The translations under genes were made by a program, and so were the position numbers. From assembly GCA_025618425.1 (NCBI GenBank), contig CM046841.1:12245144-12309143 (forward strand): a stretch of 64,000 bases of DNA, written 5' to 3'. Under the pieces are notes generated by a model. The model saw only the letters and a program-made list of their open reading frames with translations, searched no databases and was not told the DNA's origin. The stretch's first letter is position 1. Every line of letters starts with the position of its first letter. Shown here in pieces: positions 54,394-64,000 of this stretch. The DNA comes from Heliocidaris tuberculata (taxonomy: Eukaryota; Echinodermata; Echinoidea; Camarodonta; Echinometridae).

Positions 54394-54535
54394 GCTAAGC
54401 CTTGGCACTAAGCAGTGCTTCATTTTTAAGTGTTTCACAAGAAACTGCCATCTCCCTTGTCATGCTGTAACACAGAGATGGAAAAAAAAGCCATGCAAAG
54501 ATACATGTAATTGATGTAGTTACAGATGTTATTCA

Positions 54536-54908
54536 AAGTGCACCAATCACCTGAAAAAAATAATTTGTGTCCAGCTAAAAAGTATAAAATCAACCTCAAA
54601 GAACTTTGTCTGGTATTCCATAGGTCAAAAGTTAATGAGTATGAAGGAAATAAAGGATAACATGAAAATGCTCACACGTAACCGAACTCTGAGTTCAGTT
54701 CCGCGCAAGCCTTTATCTTGGCGAGCGCATACAGGTGCGTCGAGTAGTCTACTCACGAGTTGCTTTTACGCTTATAGAGAGTGTAATTAAAATTGCAATA
54801 TCTCTTTATAGAATTAATATTTGAAGCCCATATTTTAGATATAGTATTATAACGACATGAAACCTCTAACATACAGAGCAAAATTATTTTTGGTGATTGG
54901 TACCCTGT
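54536..54908. mobile_element. TTAA-type element (family D), copy 2
   Basis: It matches 25123-25486 along its length, with the ends aagtgcacc and ggtaccct, but both flanking TTAA sites are altered (TTCA and GTAA). Shared blocks include tgagtatgaaggaaataaag, ccgcgcaagcctttatcttg and gagtgtaattaaa. It lies between the stop of the first zinc-finger exon and decayed finger sequence. Confidence 0.7.
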
Positions 54909-54914
54909 AAAGGA

Positions 54915-55110
54915 AAATCTTCCAAAGTTATGTGAGAACCCACGCAGGAAGAATCTCCATCAGTGTTCATTCTGTAACAAGAACTTTCACCTCAAAGGTG
55001 CCCTTACCAGGCTCACCAGAGCACAATCGACAGTGTTCCAATTTGAATTCAGCCTTCACCACAAAGCAACATCTTGTTTCTCATTTGAAGAAGAATAATC
55101 CATACTCAAG
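54915..55110 (+). pseudogene. Decayed zinc-finger fragment 1
   Basis: One frame reads QCSFCNKNFHLKGALTRL, a finger start. Another reads CSNLNSAFTTKQHLVSHLKK, a finger end. Frameshifts and a missing Cys pair show decay. It probably derives from a duplicate of the neighbouring gene, or is a remnant of its former C-terminus cut off by the 54536 element. Confidence 0.65.
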
Positions 55111-55690
55111 GCCATATAATGTTAAAGAATGCCTCTTACCTCCTTGCATTTGGTTTTGATGGTTGATTAGGAACATTGGTTCATGCAGTAACTCTGATAG
55201 CTCTTTGGAGTACCTAGAAATGAAACTTTAGCAAGGCACTGATCTACATTTGCCATTCTACACCTGGGTGTTAAGTTAGAACCAGTAGGAATTCCTTGAA
55301 TGATGTGTTCACGTTCACTGATTGGTTTTACTCATGAATTTTGAATGTTTTATTTGTAATGAAACCCCTTGAAAAATAAAAGTTACTCAGATCCATTTGT
55401 ATTTCTTCCTGATTTATTTCAGTATTATCCTGGATTTAACCTGGCTGCCATATAAGGTGCTTAGGCATTTAAAGCATTTCTTTCTACCAGGTTCATGTAC
55501 CCCTTTTTAACCCCAGGTAGACAGTGGTAAATCTAGATTAATCTGTTACCATGTGACATTATTATTTGACTAGAATTCAGAAACATGTAATTTGATCCAC
55601 AATCTATTCACATGAATACAAGTCCTGGTGGTTTCACTTCGTATTCAAAGGTGTAACACATCGTTATCAGAGTCGAAAATGACCCCCTAT
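55111..55690. other. Non-coding spacer within the zinc-finger cluster
   Basis: AT-rich sequence with an aataaa near 55373. It may be the 3' flank of a former gene copy. No intact frame. Confidence 0.45.
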
Positions 55691-56400
55691 TTTGCATACT
55701 TTCAAGAACATTCCATTGTTCATCTTGTTATGAGAGGTATTCTAATGAGAGAGCCTTCTATACACATATAAGAATACTAATTGTTATTTGAAACATCTTA
55801 CTAGCTCTGAAGGAAAAAAAGCATTTGTTTCCAGACTACAAATAGAGATATTCCTGTTTAAGTGAACATCGCATCTAAGCACCATAGTTTTGAGAAGCTA
55901 TATCAGCGTTCAGTAATCTAGTAAGAGATTTACTCAAAAGAGTCATATCAATAGACATATGATGATACACTTAGGAGGAATAACCTGTATCAGTGTTCAT
56001 TTTTTGCCCGAAAATATTTCCACGAAAGAGACCTTTCTCGACATATGGCACTCATTCTTGAGAAATAAGTGTGACATTTGTAATATTAAAGACTTGCTAG
56101 AAAGGATTCTCTTTCAAGTCATACTGTATGAGAACACACAGAGAAGGGCCTTTTCAGTGCTCAATTCGTAGTAAGAGCTTTGCTCAAAATTAACATAATG
56201 AACAACATATCGTCTGTTGAGAGCCAGAAGGGCGTTAACTCATTTACTTTAACCCCGAGTTAACGCCCTTCTGGCTCCAAACAGACAATATGAGGATAGA
56301 AACTGGAGAAAAGCCTCACCACTGCGCCATATGTTGTAAGGCCTTTTACAGCAATACTTGCCTCTCTAGCCATGCTAGAATACCTAAAGAAAATCAACCA
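55691..56400 (+). pseudogene. Decayed zinc-finger gene copy 2
   Basis: Remnants of at least five fingers are readable in different frames: FHCSSCYERYSNERAF near 55708, text matching the SSEGKK linker near 55806, RFTQKSHINRHMMIH near 55928, a QCSFFARKYFHERDLSRH-like block near 55992, and PHHCAICCKAFYSNTC near 56315. Stops and shifts separate them. The order resembles the intact neighbours, so it is a dead paralogue. A 21-bp hairpin is inserted at 56208-56292. Confidence 0.7.
56208..56292. other. Perfect 21-bp hairpin inside the dead zinc-finger copy
   Basis: The left stem 56221-56241 (gagccagaagggcgttaact plus c) pairs exactly with 56257-56277 over a 15-base loop. The outer words tcgtctgttg and caaacagac extend the pairing with mismatches. 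It interrupts finger-like sequence, so it looks like a tiny inverted-repeat insertion or a double-strand-break repair product. Confidence 0.75.
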
Positions 56401-56763
56401 AATGTACTCAAACGTGACTAGTGTGACATCCTATGACAGGAGCTTTCGCCACCAAAATTCTCTGACCAGACATGCCAGGAAATATTTCTGCAGGAAAATC
56501 TTTCCAGTAAATGTCTTGATTCTCCTTTGAAGAAAAAGAATCCATGCTTGAGGCAATTCTGTTATAATCAGTTTTCATAAGACTTGCCATCATTGTCAAG
56601 TTTTCAACAATAAAACAGACATAAAATCTGATATTGTTCTTTTACTCCTTGTTTATACATAAACTACATGTCTTCAAGTTTGAAGCTTTAAAAAAAAATA
56701 TTGGGCAAGTTAATAAATAATGATTTGAACAAACTTTGAAAGAATCTTGTTCTTTCGTTACAG

Positions 56764-57323
56764 ATGCGAAAACACTTTTGGAGAATACCTGTGTTTCTCA
56801 GAGTTCTACACATACTTGTCATGAGGGTGACACTCCGGCTCTATGTCATGCAGGTATGGACACCTACAAGAAAATACAAAATACTTCAGGATCTGAAGGA
56901 AAAAAGACATTCCAGTGTTCAGATTGCCATAAAATATATTTCTACAAGAGTGCCTTTCGCAAGCATCTGAGCACCCATACTTGCAAGAAGAGGTATTCTG
57001 AGTGCAAGCAGAAATCTTCTCAAAAATACAATCTCTCCATGCTTATAAGAACACAAAGAGGAGATGAGCCTTACCAGTGCATCATATGTAATAAGTCTTC
57101 GGCAAGACATGACCATCTCGCAGTACATATAAGAAGACACTTAGGAGAGAAGCCTTATAAGTGTCCATCCTGTGAAAAGAGCTTTTGCAGCAAAAGTGCC
57201 CTGAATAGACATGTTCCTACACATTCTGAAGGAAAACCTTTCACTTGTTCTACTTGTGACAAGGTGTACACGAGAAAGGACAATCTTGAGTCACATTTTA
57301 AAAAGAAGCATCTGTGCTCATGA
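56764..57323 (+). CDS. C2H2 zinc-finger protein, terminal exon (four or five fingers)
   Basis: The exon follows the acceptor ttctttcgttacag (cut after 56763) and is open to tga at 57323. As in the exon at 53435, the first two bases (AT) complete a split codon. A leader of about 40 residues (AKTLLENTCVSQSSTHTC) precedes MDTYKKIQNTSGSEGKK, which is nearly the same as MDSYKEIKNTSGSEGKK in the paralogue. Fingers: FQCSDCHKIYFY.., a degenerate second one (YSECKQKSSQ, lacking a proper first Cys pair and last His), then YQCIICNKSS, YKCPSCEKSF and FTCSTCDKVY. A nuclear DNA-binding role is inferred from the family. Fewer fingers than the paralogue; no upstream exon found. Confidence 0.8.
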
Positions 57324-57527
57324 CTACACTGTTAAACCACAGCTGCAATACATCTTTTTTTTTTTTAATTGTGATCATTTATAATCCAGAACTTGTAATC
57401 TTCAACATGTTCAAGGCCCAACTGTATCCTTTCATACACAATTATACCTCTATCGAAGACTGCACATAATTTACCATTAATTATTATGTCGGTGATTCCC
57501 TTACTATGCAGGGTAAGACAGAAATCA

Positions 57528-57885
57528 TGGCACACTTCACAATGGAAATGCCACACACTGTCTCACCTCTAGACAATACATGTACTTCAGACCCTTGTTA
57601 CTTAAGAAGAATACCGATATGAAATGCAGATTATCAAAATTTCCCAAAGCCTGTCAAATACTTGCCAAGTGTGCCTGGCTGCTACAGAAAGCGTGGCACA
57701 CTTCACAATGGAAATGCCTCACACCAGGGAAATGTAACTAGACATTTCCCTGCTCACAATGTCTCTCCTCTGGACAATACTTAAGACCCTTGTCCCTGAA
57801 GAAGACTACCTGCCTAACAGATGCAGATCATCAAAATTTCCCCAAACCTAAGAACTGCGTGTGCCTGGCTGCGTCAGAAGTCCCA
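57528..57885. repeat. Two ~166-bp tandem units
   Basis: Tggcacacttcacaatggaa starts at 57528 and again at 57694. Both units continue with gtctc.cctctagacaatac, agacccttgt, aagaaga.tacc and gatcatcaaaatttccc. The second has an insertion with the palindrome gggaaatgtaactagacatttccc. Confidence 0.8.
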
Positions 57886-58300
57886 TCCACACTCCCTCAC
57901 CTTAGGATGATACATGTACTTTAATCTACAATATATCATTGTGGCTGACAAAGATAGCCTGTCTAACTCAACTAGTCTCGTCAAATCCAAAGATCAAAAT
58001 ACAAATCTCTGATTCGTTGCTGTTCATCATTAGAGAATTTTAAAATTTCTTCCTGGTACGGCTCACAAAATGGCTGTTCACATCGAGGTGGCATGCATTT
58101 CTTTTTCACTTACATATTATTCACTTTTGTTTTGAAGACTTCCATTTTTAGTCGACTTGCTGACATGTTGTTTGTCGAATTGCCCATTTACGAAAAGGTC
58201 TGCTCATTACTTCTCCAAGATTAGTTATAATTTACTTGGCACTTGCAAATCAATTACAATGGATGGACATGGATTCAAGTTAGATGAAATGAGTTTAACA
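57886..58300. other. Non-coding spacer
   Basis: Nothing recognised apart from AT-rich sequence and one more cacacttgc-like fragment near 57890. Confidence 0.45.
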
Positions 58301-58445
58301 CAATAAATTCTTAGACACTGGTTTATTCTGCTGTGGAGTCTTTTTTTTTTTCTTGGGATTCTTTTCACCAGTGAATTTCGTATTCCGAGGACGGCCGATT
58401 TTCCTTCTTTTTTATCTGGTTGTCTTCCATAATTCTGCCCTTGAA

Positions 58446-58640
58446 CTATTCTTTCCTTTTCTTGGGATCCGTTTCAACAGTGACTTTCTTATTCCTAGGA
58501 GATGGTGTTTCTGTATCGATAGGGGTTTTCTTTCCATTTACTACATATGATTTCTCTGTAACAAGTTGTTTTTTCCCCTTTTTTTTTTTAGTTGTTTGTA
58601 TCTTTATCTGTTCATTTTTATTGTTCTGCTCAGTGGCCAT
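58446..58640 (-). CDS. Possible small lysine-rich gene, damaged or incomplete
   Basis: ATG at 58640 on the minus strand has strong context (aaacaATGGcc). The 64-codon frame is lysine-rich (KKKKGKK) and ends with SPRNKKVTVETDPKKRKE and a stop. About 60 bp further on, another frame reads GRPRNTKFTGEKNPKKKKK, clearly a copy of the same segment, ending at a taa near 58287. This suggests a tandem repeat in a former longer protein, now frameshifted, or a spliced gene I cannot resolve. GRPRNTK resembles an AT-hook. A promoter-like block lies just upstream. The family is not recognised. Confidence 0.35.
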   Translation of the reverse strand: MATEQNNKNEQIKIQTTKKKKGKKQLVTEKSYVVNGKKTPIDTETPSPRNKKVTVETDPKKRKE

Positions 58641-58696
58641 TGTTTTCTTGAGAATCTATTCAGTGGTTTCAGTTTAGTTTTTGCGAAGTGCCATTC

Positions 58697-58754
58697 CCGC
58701 ATGCGTCACGTCACCTTGTTGTTTTCATTGGATTCGTCAGTTTTGTTGACGTCA
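58697..58754 (-). promoter_or_regulatory. Promoter-like cluster
   Basis: A perfect TGACGTCA (CRE) at 58747-58754, an inverted CCAAT at 58727-58731 and cccgcatgcgtcacgtcacc at 58697-58716 (NRF1-like and CRE half sites) lie 60-115 bp upstream of the minus-strand ATG at 58640. The combination is typical of housekeeping promoters, but no experiment supports it. Confidence 0.4.
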
Positions 58755-58837
58755 TTGTTACATCAGTAGATTTTGTATAATCTCATCACCGGAAAAATAT
58801 AAAATCATCGAATGTAGAGGTAAAGTTAGTATAAGTC

Positions 58838-58898
58838 CCCCCCCAAAAAAAAAAACAACAACAACAACAACAAACAAACAAACAAACAAAACAAAAAA
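58838..58898. repeat. C run, A run and (AAC)n microsatellite
   Basis: Simple sequence: ccccccccaaaaaaaaaaacaac followed by further AAC and AAAC units. Confidence 0.9.
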
Positions 58899-59559
58899 TC
58901 ATACAAATCAATAAATTTGCCACTCTGGGTTTTCGAAACTAGCGACAATGTAGGTCAATCTCCGTCATCATTTGCTAAATCACATACATGTCCAGTAAAC
59001 TGTTTGGAAAAAAATATTGGTTTAATTTATATAAGTTTTGAGTTGCCAAGACACAAAATCTGGAAATGGGACAACTCCTATTAGTGCCGGTAGTTAACAC
59101 TGGATGAAATTTACCGCTTGTTAGTACATGTAGTTCATTCGAAGGCATGGTCTGGAATGTATTTCTTGGACAATTTTTTTGAAAATTGGTGTTTGACTCT
59201 CAGTGCCATAAAAACTTTTAACCATCTCACCGTCGTAAGTTTATGTTTTCAGATATATGTACCTTAATATGTGATATATCTATGGTTACTATCGTTATTA
59301 TGACCTCGCAGCGTTATGTACATGTACATATACATGTACATGTAAACAGTTACATGTACATCATGTTCATGTTTTGTTTTTATGTTTTTTTATATGATTG
59401 TCCGTTTTTGTATTAAAACAGTTTCAAATTCACAATCCTCTACCTTTTGTTTTGATCGATTATATCACACAGTGGTGGATAGTGTGCGCATGCATGTGGG
59501 AGTGTGGGAGCATAATTTGAGTGTGTTTTAGAAAGCAGTGGTGAATATATAGGGATTAT
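58899..59559. other. Non-coding, with ACATGT microsatellite
   Basis: No gene. At 59318-59362 several TACATGTA words form a self-complementary microsatellite (gtacatgtacatatacatgt and following). Confidence 0.5.
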
Positions 59560-60375
59560 GGTCCCCGCGGCAAACGACGAAATTGCGCCCCACCCATAAA
59601 TTGTCTCCGTATTTAACTATCCTAGAGATGGAGAAAAGTGACCGAGCGATTAAAAAAAGAGAAATTATTATCATTTTTTTTTCCAGTTTTTTTTTTTGGG
59701 GGGGGGGGTGGGGTGGTTGCATTTTTACAATCAAAAACGAATTCTTACGCAAGAAAATTTGCGAGGTAGCGCGGAACTCGAGCAGTAGAGTTACGAATTT
59801 TGAACATTAATAAACAATTTTTTAAAATTCTTATTCACTTCTTCCTCAATGGGGCTCAAAATTAACGAAAATCCGGGATAAATATAGTTGAGGAATTTAG
59901 CAGGGCTAGCGAAAGTTCGAATTTCTTTCAAATGTTGAAATCTTTGCAAACTGCTATAGTTTATCCTTGATTTGATACAGTTTATCCTACATGGTGCAAT
60001 AGTTTACATGCGGCTAATGAAACTCATACAACATGGAACAAAGCAACGACACGAGAAGTACATTTGTTCAAATTTTGAACCCTTCGAAAGGGCTATATAT
60101 AAACCCATTGGGGCGCAAAAATAAGAGACCCTGAAGCAACATATGCGAGGAAGCAAAGTAACCGAACTTTTCGGATTTTCAACCTTCAAAAAATCTCTAT
60201 TACGCGAAGTCTTTACCCTGCTGATTAGGGGCGCATGTAATCATTTATGATCATCCTTTTCTCCCATTTCTCTCTTTCCCTCTTGCGCGTTTTTGGGCCC
60301 CCCTTTCAAGTGCTGCCCGGTGCACGTGCCAACCCCCACCCCCGGCTTCCCGATTTTTACGCCACTGGTAGAGAG
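59560..60375. repeat. Dispersed repeat fragment, relative of 24178-24945
   Basis: Gaggaatttagcagggctagcga near 59893 and ggcccccctttcaagtgctgcccggtgcacgtgcc near 60296 correspond to blocks near 24180 and 24884. A T run followed by a G run lies at 59688-59708. It ends with tttacgccactgg, as do many copies of such repeats. There is no gene. Confidence 0.5.
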
Positions 60376-60382
60376 AGACGGG

Positions 60383-60671
60383 CAATGGGTGAATTCAAGT
60401 TCGGTGTTGAAAGCTGGTGTTGGTGTTGGGGCAAAACTAGCACCAGCCACTACACCGAACCTGAAATGAAGCTGGTGCTGAGATTGACTTCACTAGGTGT
60501 TGAGCCATCAATAATGTGATTGGTATTATTTTTATAAACCCGCATTCGGTGTCGGGGCTAGAATTGGCAAGGAGTTATCACAGAACTGTGATAACTCCTT
60601 GGAATTGGCAGCCCAATTCACGCTCTCAACACCAACACCAACACCAACACCGAACTTGAAATCACCCAATG
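60383..60671. mobile_element. MITE with CATTGGGTGATTTCAAG ends
   Basis: The left end caatgggtgaattcaagttc is mirrored by gaacttgaaatcacccaatg. Both ends contain (GGTGTT)n or (AACACC)n words. A perfect 15-bp hairpin, aaggagttatcacag/ctgtgataactcctt, lies at about 60570-60601. It is non-coding. Confidence 0.75.
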
Positions 60672-60866
60672 TATAAAGAGGGAAGGAAGGAGAGAGTGGT
60701 ATAGAGAGGGAGGGAGATGGGGAGAAAGAGGGAGGGGAGAGGATTAAAACGTTGAGGTGGGAGAGAAGGAGAGACTGAGTTATGGGGGAAGAGGGAGAAT
60801 GAGAGCAAGACTGAAATGAAATGCAGGGTGAAAATATGAGAGCATAAGAAATGGAATAAATATGGT
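60672..60866. repeat. Purine-rich (GA) tract
   Basis: Almost pure purine on the plus strand (gagagggaggga words). Frames on the complementary strand are artefacts. Confidence 0.8.
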
Positions 60867-60870
60867 TTAA

Positions 60871-61435
60871 AGGAGAATGAACCCCTGGGGAAAAACAAGT
60901 TTTAATGAATAGAGAGGATATAGAGAGAAGCAATTTATAAAAAGTTCAATCAAAATGGGTAACATTATGAGAAAGTTATGAAAGTTTGAAAAGTCTCAAT
61001 TTACTTTCTATGGCGATCCTCAAATTGGCAGTGTTGCTTCAAAGTGACAGGTTTAGTAGACATGTACAACTCTCCATATGTTTTGTACAAAAAATTTCGT
61101 ATTTTCCCCATTATATCTCCAGGTGCAGCTTGTCTCCCTAGCTCAAGATATATCATGGGAAAATGTATTTGACACAACATATGTTGAGTTCACAAAAAGA
61201 CAAGCAGCATCTTTAGAGATAATGGAGAAAATAGTAAATATTGTGTACAAAACATATACTAAACCTGCCATTTTGAAGCAACATTGCCAATTTGAGGATC
61301 GCCATAGAAAGTAAATTGAGACTTTTCATAACTTTTTCATTTCGTAACCGATTTTGATAGAACTTTTTAAAAAATTGCTTCTCTCTATCCTCTCTTTTCA
61401 TTAAAATGGATATTTCCCCAGGGTTTCATTCTCCT
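60871..61435. mobile_element. TTAA-flanked foldback MITE (family B), complete
   Basis: TTAA lies at 60867-60870 and 61436-61439. The ends aggagaatgaacccctgggg and ccccagggtttcattctcct mirror each other. The arms pair over about 200 bp: tctcaatttactttctatgg with ccatagaaagtaaattgaga, and atcctcaaattggca with tgccaatttgaggat. The same end (aggagaatgaaaccc) occurs as fragments at 7253 and 7923. Confidence 0.85.
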
Positions 61436-61809
61436 TTAAAGCTGAGCGAGAGTGGGGACTTTACATACTAAAGAGAAAGATTAAGAAAGTGAGATTAGGA
61501 ACTTTACACCAAGACATACTTGAAGATTAATACGAATGGGCGATTTTCGGAATGTTTTTGAAAATAATTATACACCTTTACCTAGTCACAATTACGTTCA
61601 CCTGTAATACAAGTTACTTGCTGTACATGTATTTCAATCGTCAGAATGCAAACATCTGGGCTTACCTGACTTAGCAACACTGAATATATGTAATGTGAAT
61701 TCTGACTATCCAAATATAAGAACGTGTCAATGTAACTGTTTGTTAAAACAAAGAGGTAAGCGTTATAAATGTATTTAAAATTTTAAATGCGTTATGAAAA
61801 AGGCCTACT
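61436..61809. other. Non-coding spacer
   Basis: Nothing recognised in this AT-rich stretch between two MITEs. Confidence 0.45.
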
Positions 61810-61960
61810 GGGGCCCGTTGCACAAAACTTGCGTTTGATCGCAACTCAGGAAAATCAAACGTAACTTTATTTTCAGCCAATCAGAAGTGCGCATTTATAT
61901 AGGACTTGCGTTTGATTTTTAGGAGTTGCGATTAAACGCAAGTTTTGTGCAACGGGCCCC
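61810..61960. mobile_element. MITE with GGGGCCCGTTGCAC ends
   Basis: Ggggcccgttgcacaaaact is mirrored by agttttgtgcaacgggcccc. Inner words tgcgtttgatcgcaact and agttgcgattaaacgca pair as well. It is 151 bp and non-coding. Confidence 0.85.
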
Positions 61961-63261
61961 TGGTATTCAAAACTACATGTATTGCATGTTTTCACAGGTA
62001 CCCACATGCATATAGCTGTGAGCTTTCTTTTTTGTAATAGCGCCAGCTACAAAAACTGTGCTCAAAGTCAGTGAACCTCCTTGAACATCTTTCTTTTGTT
62101 TATCTAATTCAAATTTATCTTATTGAATAAAGTTCAGTTTGAAAATCGTCATTAACATTCAGATTTATATTCTATTTATATTTTTAAAAGGAATTAATCA
62201 ATCCATGACTGAGTTTGTGAACAGGGTATTCGAATAAGTAGTACTAAATAAATACTAGGTGCATTTAAAGAGGTTGAGTTCTTGGAAACGTGAAAAATGA
62301 GTTTTCTCATTTTTTTTTTGTCAGCATGGAAGAACAGCATATACATGTAGTAGAAATGTCCCCCTGAAAAAGATTGCTCTTAAATGTTCGAAAATGACGA
62401 GAAATCGCTGAAGTGTTCGGGCTGAACATTCATGCCACATGTGTGTGTGCAGTCCCCATTTCTGTGTGCAGTGCACGTGCTTTATAGCGAGATTACGGTC
62501 AATTTCTTATCATTTTGATGATTCAAAAACCTCACAGTGTAAACCAATTCTTATTAAGACATGATCAACCTTTCCCGATTGCATTGAGACAGTTTCTTTC
62601 ACAATGTAATTGTATGCCAAGAACTCAACTTTATTTTTAATTCTTGATTTAGTACACCTTCTCAAGACTTTATCCCTTCTTTGTATGACTCATAGTAAGT
62701 TTAAAGGATGATCCTTCTCCACAATCTCGTTTTTTTTTTGGTTTTTTTTTTCGCTTTTTGTTTTGGTAATGTCAATGAATATGAAAAATGCTTGATTTTG
62801 TTACTTGATCCTGATATAAAAACTTTATGTAGATAATCGGATTCCCCGCCGGACAGCTGGTTTTATTAGTTCATTTATGTGTCTCCTTGAAACAGGTACA
62901 GTCAATAGTACCTAAAGTAATCAAAATGTATGCTGAAAATAATAATAGTATAACTTCTTACAAAGTTCCTACAGCATGCGAATATTTGTTTTTTTACGAA
63001 GTAGTGCACATAATAATCATAAATACTATGTTGGGAGGCTATACACTTTTTCAAAAGAAAAATTATTACAAACGAGGACGGCGGCATATATTAGCTAGCC
63101 ATTATGCTCTCTTATTGCCCGGTCAAATGAGAATTCATAAGAATATTCTACTATGAAAAACGACGGTTTTCACGGAAACCTACAACGATGCTTTGCTGGG
63201 TTAAACACGAATCGTTCAAAAAAGGGGGGGGGGGGGGAAGGGGAACATAAGCTTGTTTGCT
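61961..63261. other. Non-coding spacer
   Basis: No gene or clear repeat apart from T runs near 62310 and 62730 and a G run near 63224. Short frames near 62887-63156 lack support. Confidence 0.45.
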
Positions 63262-63400
63262 GGGTGCCGTTTCATAAAACTTGTTATCAATAATAAGTTA
63301 TAATTGTTATAAGCTACTGAAATTCTTGAATCTGATTGCCCGAGAGCAAATTTGTCATAGAAATGGGGCAGTTGTTATTGATAACAAGTGAACTGCGCCC
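63262..63400. mobile_element. MITE with GGGTGCCGTTTCATAA ends
   Basis: Gggtgccgtttcataaaact with ttgttatcaataa is mirrored by ttattgataacaagtgaact and gcgccc. It is 139 bp and non-coding. Confidence 0.7.
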
Positions 63401-63549
63401 TGTATTGATTTGATGAAAGTACACAATGTCACACATGGCCGTGAGACAACGTGAGCGGGCGTGTGACTCCTCAGTTAACAGGACCATATCAGTAATCATC
63501 ACTGAACTCTGCACTACATATGCCAGACTTCTGTAGTAATCACGAAAGA

Positions 63550-63668
63550 GGGGGCGGATCCATGACTTTGGAAAAAAGGGGGGTCCCATTTCCAAGAGTT
63601 TTTTAACAAAGGTATTGACAGACCCGTGGGGAAACTCCCCAAACTCCCCATGGCCAGTCCGCCCCTGT
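63550..63668. mobile_element. Poly-G type mini-element
   Basis: It begins gggggcggatccatgac and ends catggccagtccgcccctgt, a loosely inverted pair, with G runs inside. It belongs with the GGCGGATCC end family seen at 16118 and 33256. Confidence 0.6.
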
Positions 63669-64000
63669 CTATATGATGACATTCCCCCAGTTTCGACTTA
63701 TGGTTTCGACGGTGCACGCGAGCGCGCATGCACACGACATAATATCCCCGTTTGATATGTGCTGTCGTCTGCTGCAGTCATTTCATACGTTGGAGCAGTA
63801 GGTGACGGACGGTAGCGACGTAGATTCTTGGAGAAACAGTGATTAGACTTTCTAATGAGGTACTTGGGTGGATGAGACAAGGATTTCACGACGTCGAGAA
63901 AGTGTTTGTCATCCTCCCGCGCTTTTGCGAAAAACACTCACTTGGATGTGAATATTATATTCAAGTCAACTTTTCAGGAAGGCCGGTCGTCATCGAAATG
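63669..64000. other. CpG-rich end of window, possible regulatory block
   Basis: Gtgcacgcgagcgcgcatgcac at about 63711-63732 is CpG-rich and NRF1-like. A minus-strand frame (63698-63937, starting MFFAKAREDDKHFLDVV) looks coding-like in composition, but no splice sites or family could be recognised. I leave it uncalled. Confidence 0.3.

Noticed and set aside
63698..63937. 79-codon minus-strand frame near the window edge
   Set aside because: Composition is coding-like, but no splice sites, family match or second exon support it.

Overview
The window is animal nuclear DNA and reads as repeat-rich, gene-poor sequence from a marine deuterostome. An echinoderm, perhaps a sea urchin, is my best guess. 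The grounds are a CR1/L2-type LINE with a 2A-like leader (a combination described in sea urchin), a BEL/Pao element, very frequent ACATGT-type palindromic microsatellites, many long G/C homopolymers and a TTAGGG-like tract. No marker gene settles the species. I recognised no rRNA, tRNA or CRISPR, and saw nothing bacterial.

Layout. 1-3.1 kb: a small foldback element and a GATCAA-rich repeat. 3.3-6.6 kb: a broken CR1-like LINE. 6.7-8.0 kb: a tandemly duplicated hairpin element. 8.1-8.6 kb: a possible first exon and promoter of a host gene on the minus strand. 8.6-9.0 kb: two head-to-head arrays of a ~15-bp minisatellite. 9.6-15.9 kb: a dense run of inverted-repeat elements, including a perfect 200-bp palindrome. 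16.4-19.3 kb: a TA-flanked element filled with a ~175-bp octamer-bearing repeat. 19.3-26.2 kb: low-complexity DNA and MITEs. 26.2-31.3 kb: satellite-like arrays. 31.5-39.7 kb: two more copies of one large foldback family, with nested insertions. 40.4-47.7 kb: a young BEL/Pao retrotransposon with an intact 1857-codon ORF. 47.7-52.0 kb: a 4.25-kb repeat structure with CACAGTG ends. 52.2-53.3 kb: a TTAA-flanked foldback. 53.4-57.3 kb: a small C2H2 zinc-finger cluster (two open terminal exons with decayed relatives between them). 58.3-58.8 kb: a possible small lysine-rich gene. 59.5-64.0 kb: more MITEs.

How it fits together. The only well-supported protein-coding units are the BEL/Pao polyprotein and the two zinc-finger exons, which are paralogues with the same splice phase. 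Most of the rest is explained by non-autonomous inverted-repeat transposons. At least five different families sit in TTAA sites, which suggests one Kolobok-like or piggyBac-like transposase source mobilised all of them; that is inference. Satellite arrays have grown inside or beside such elements at least three times. All coordinates of repeat edges were set by eye.
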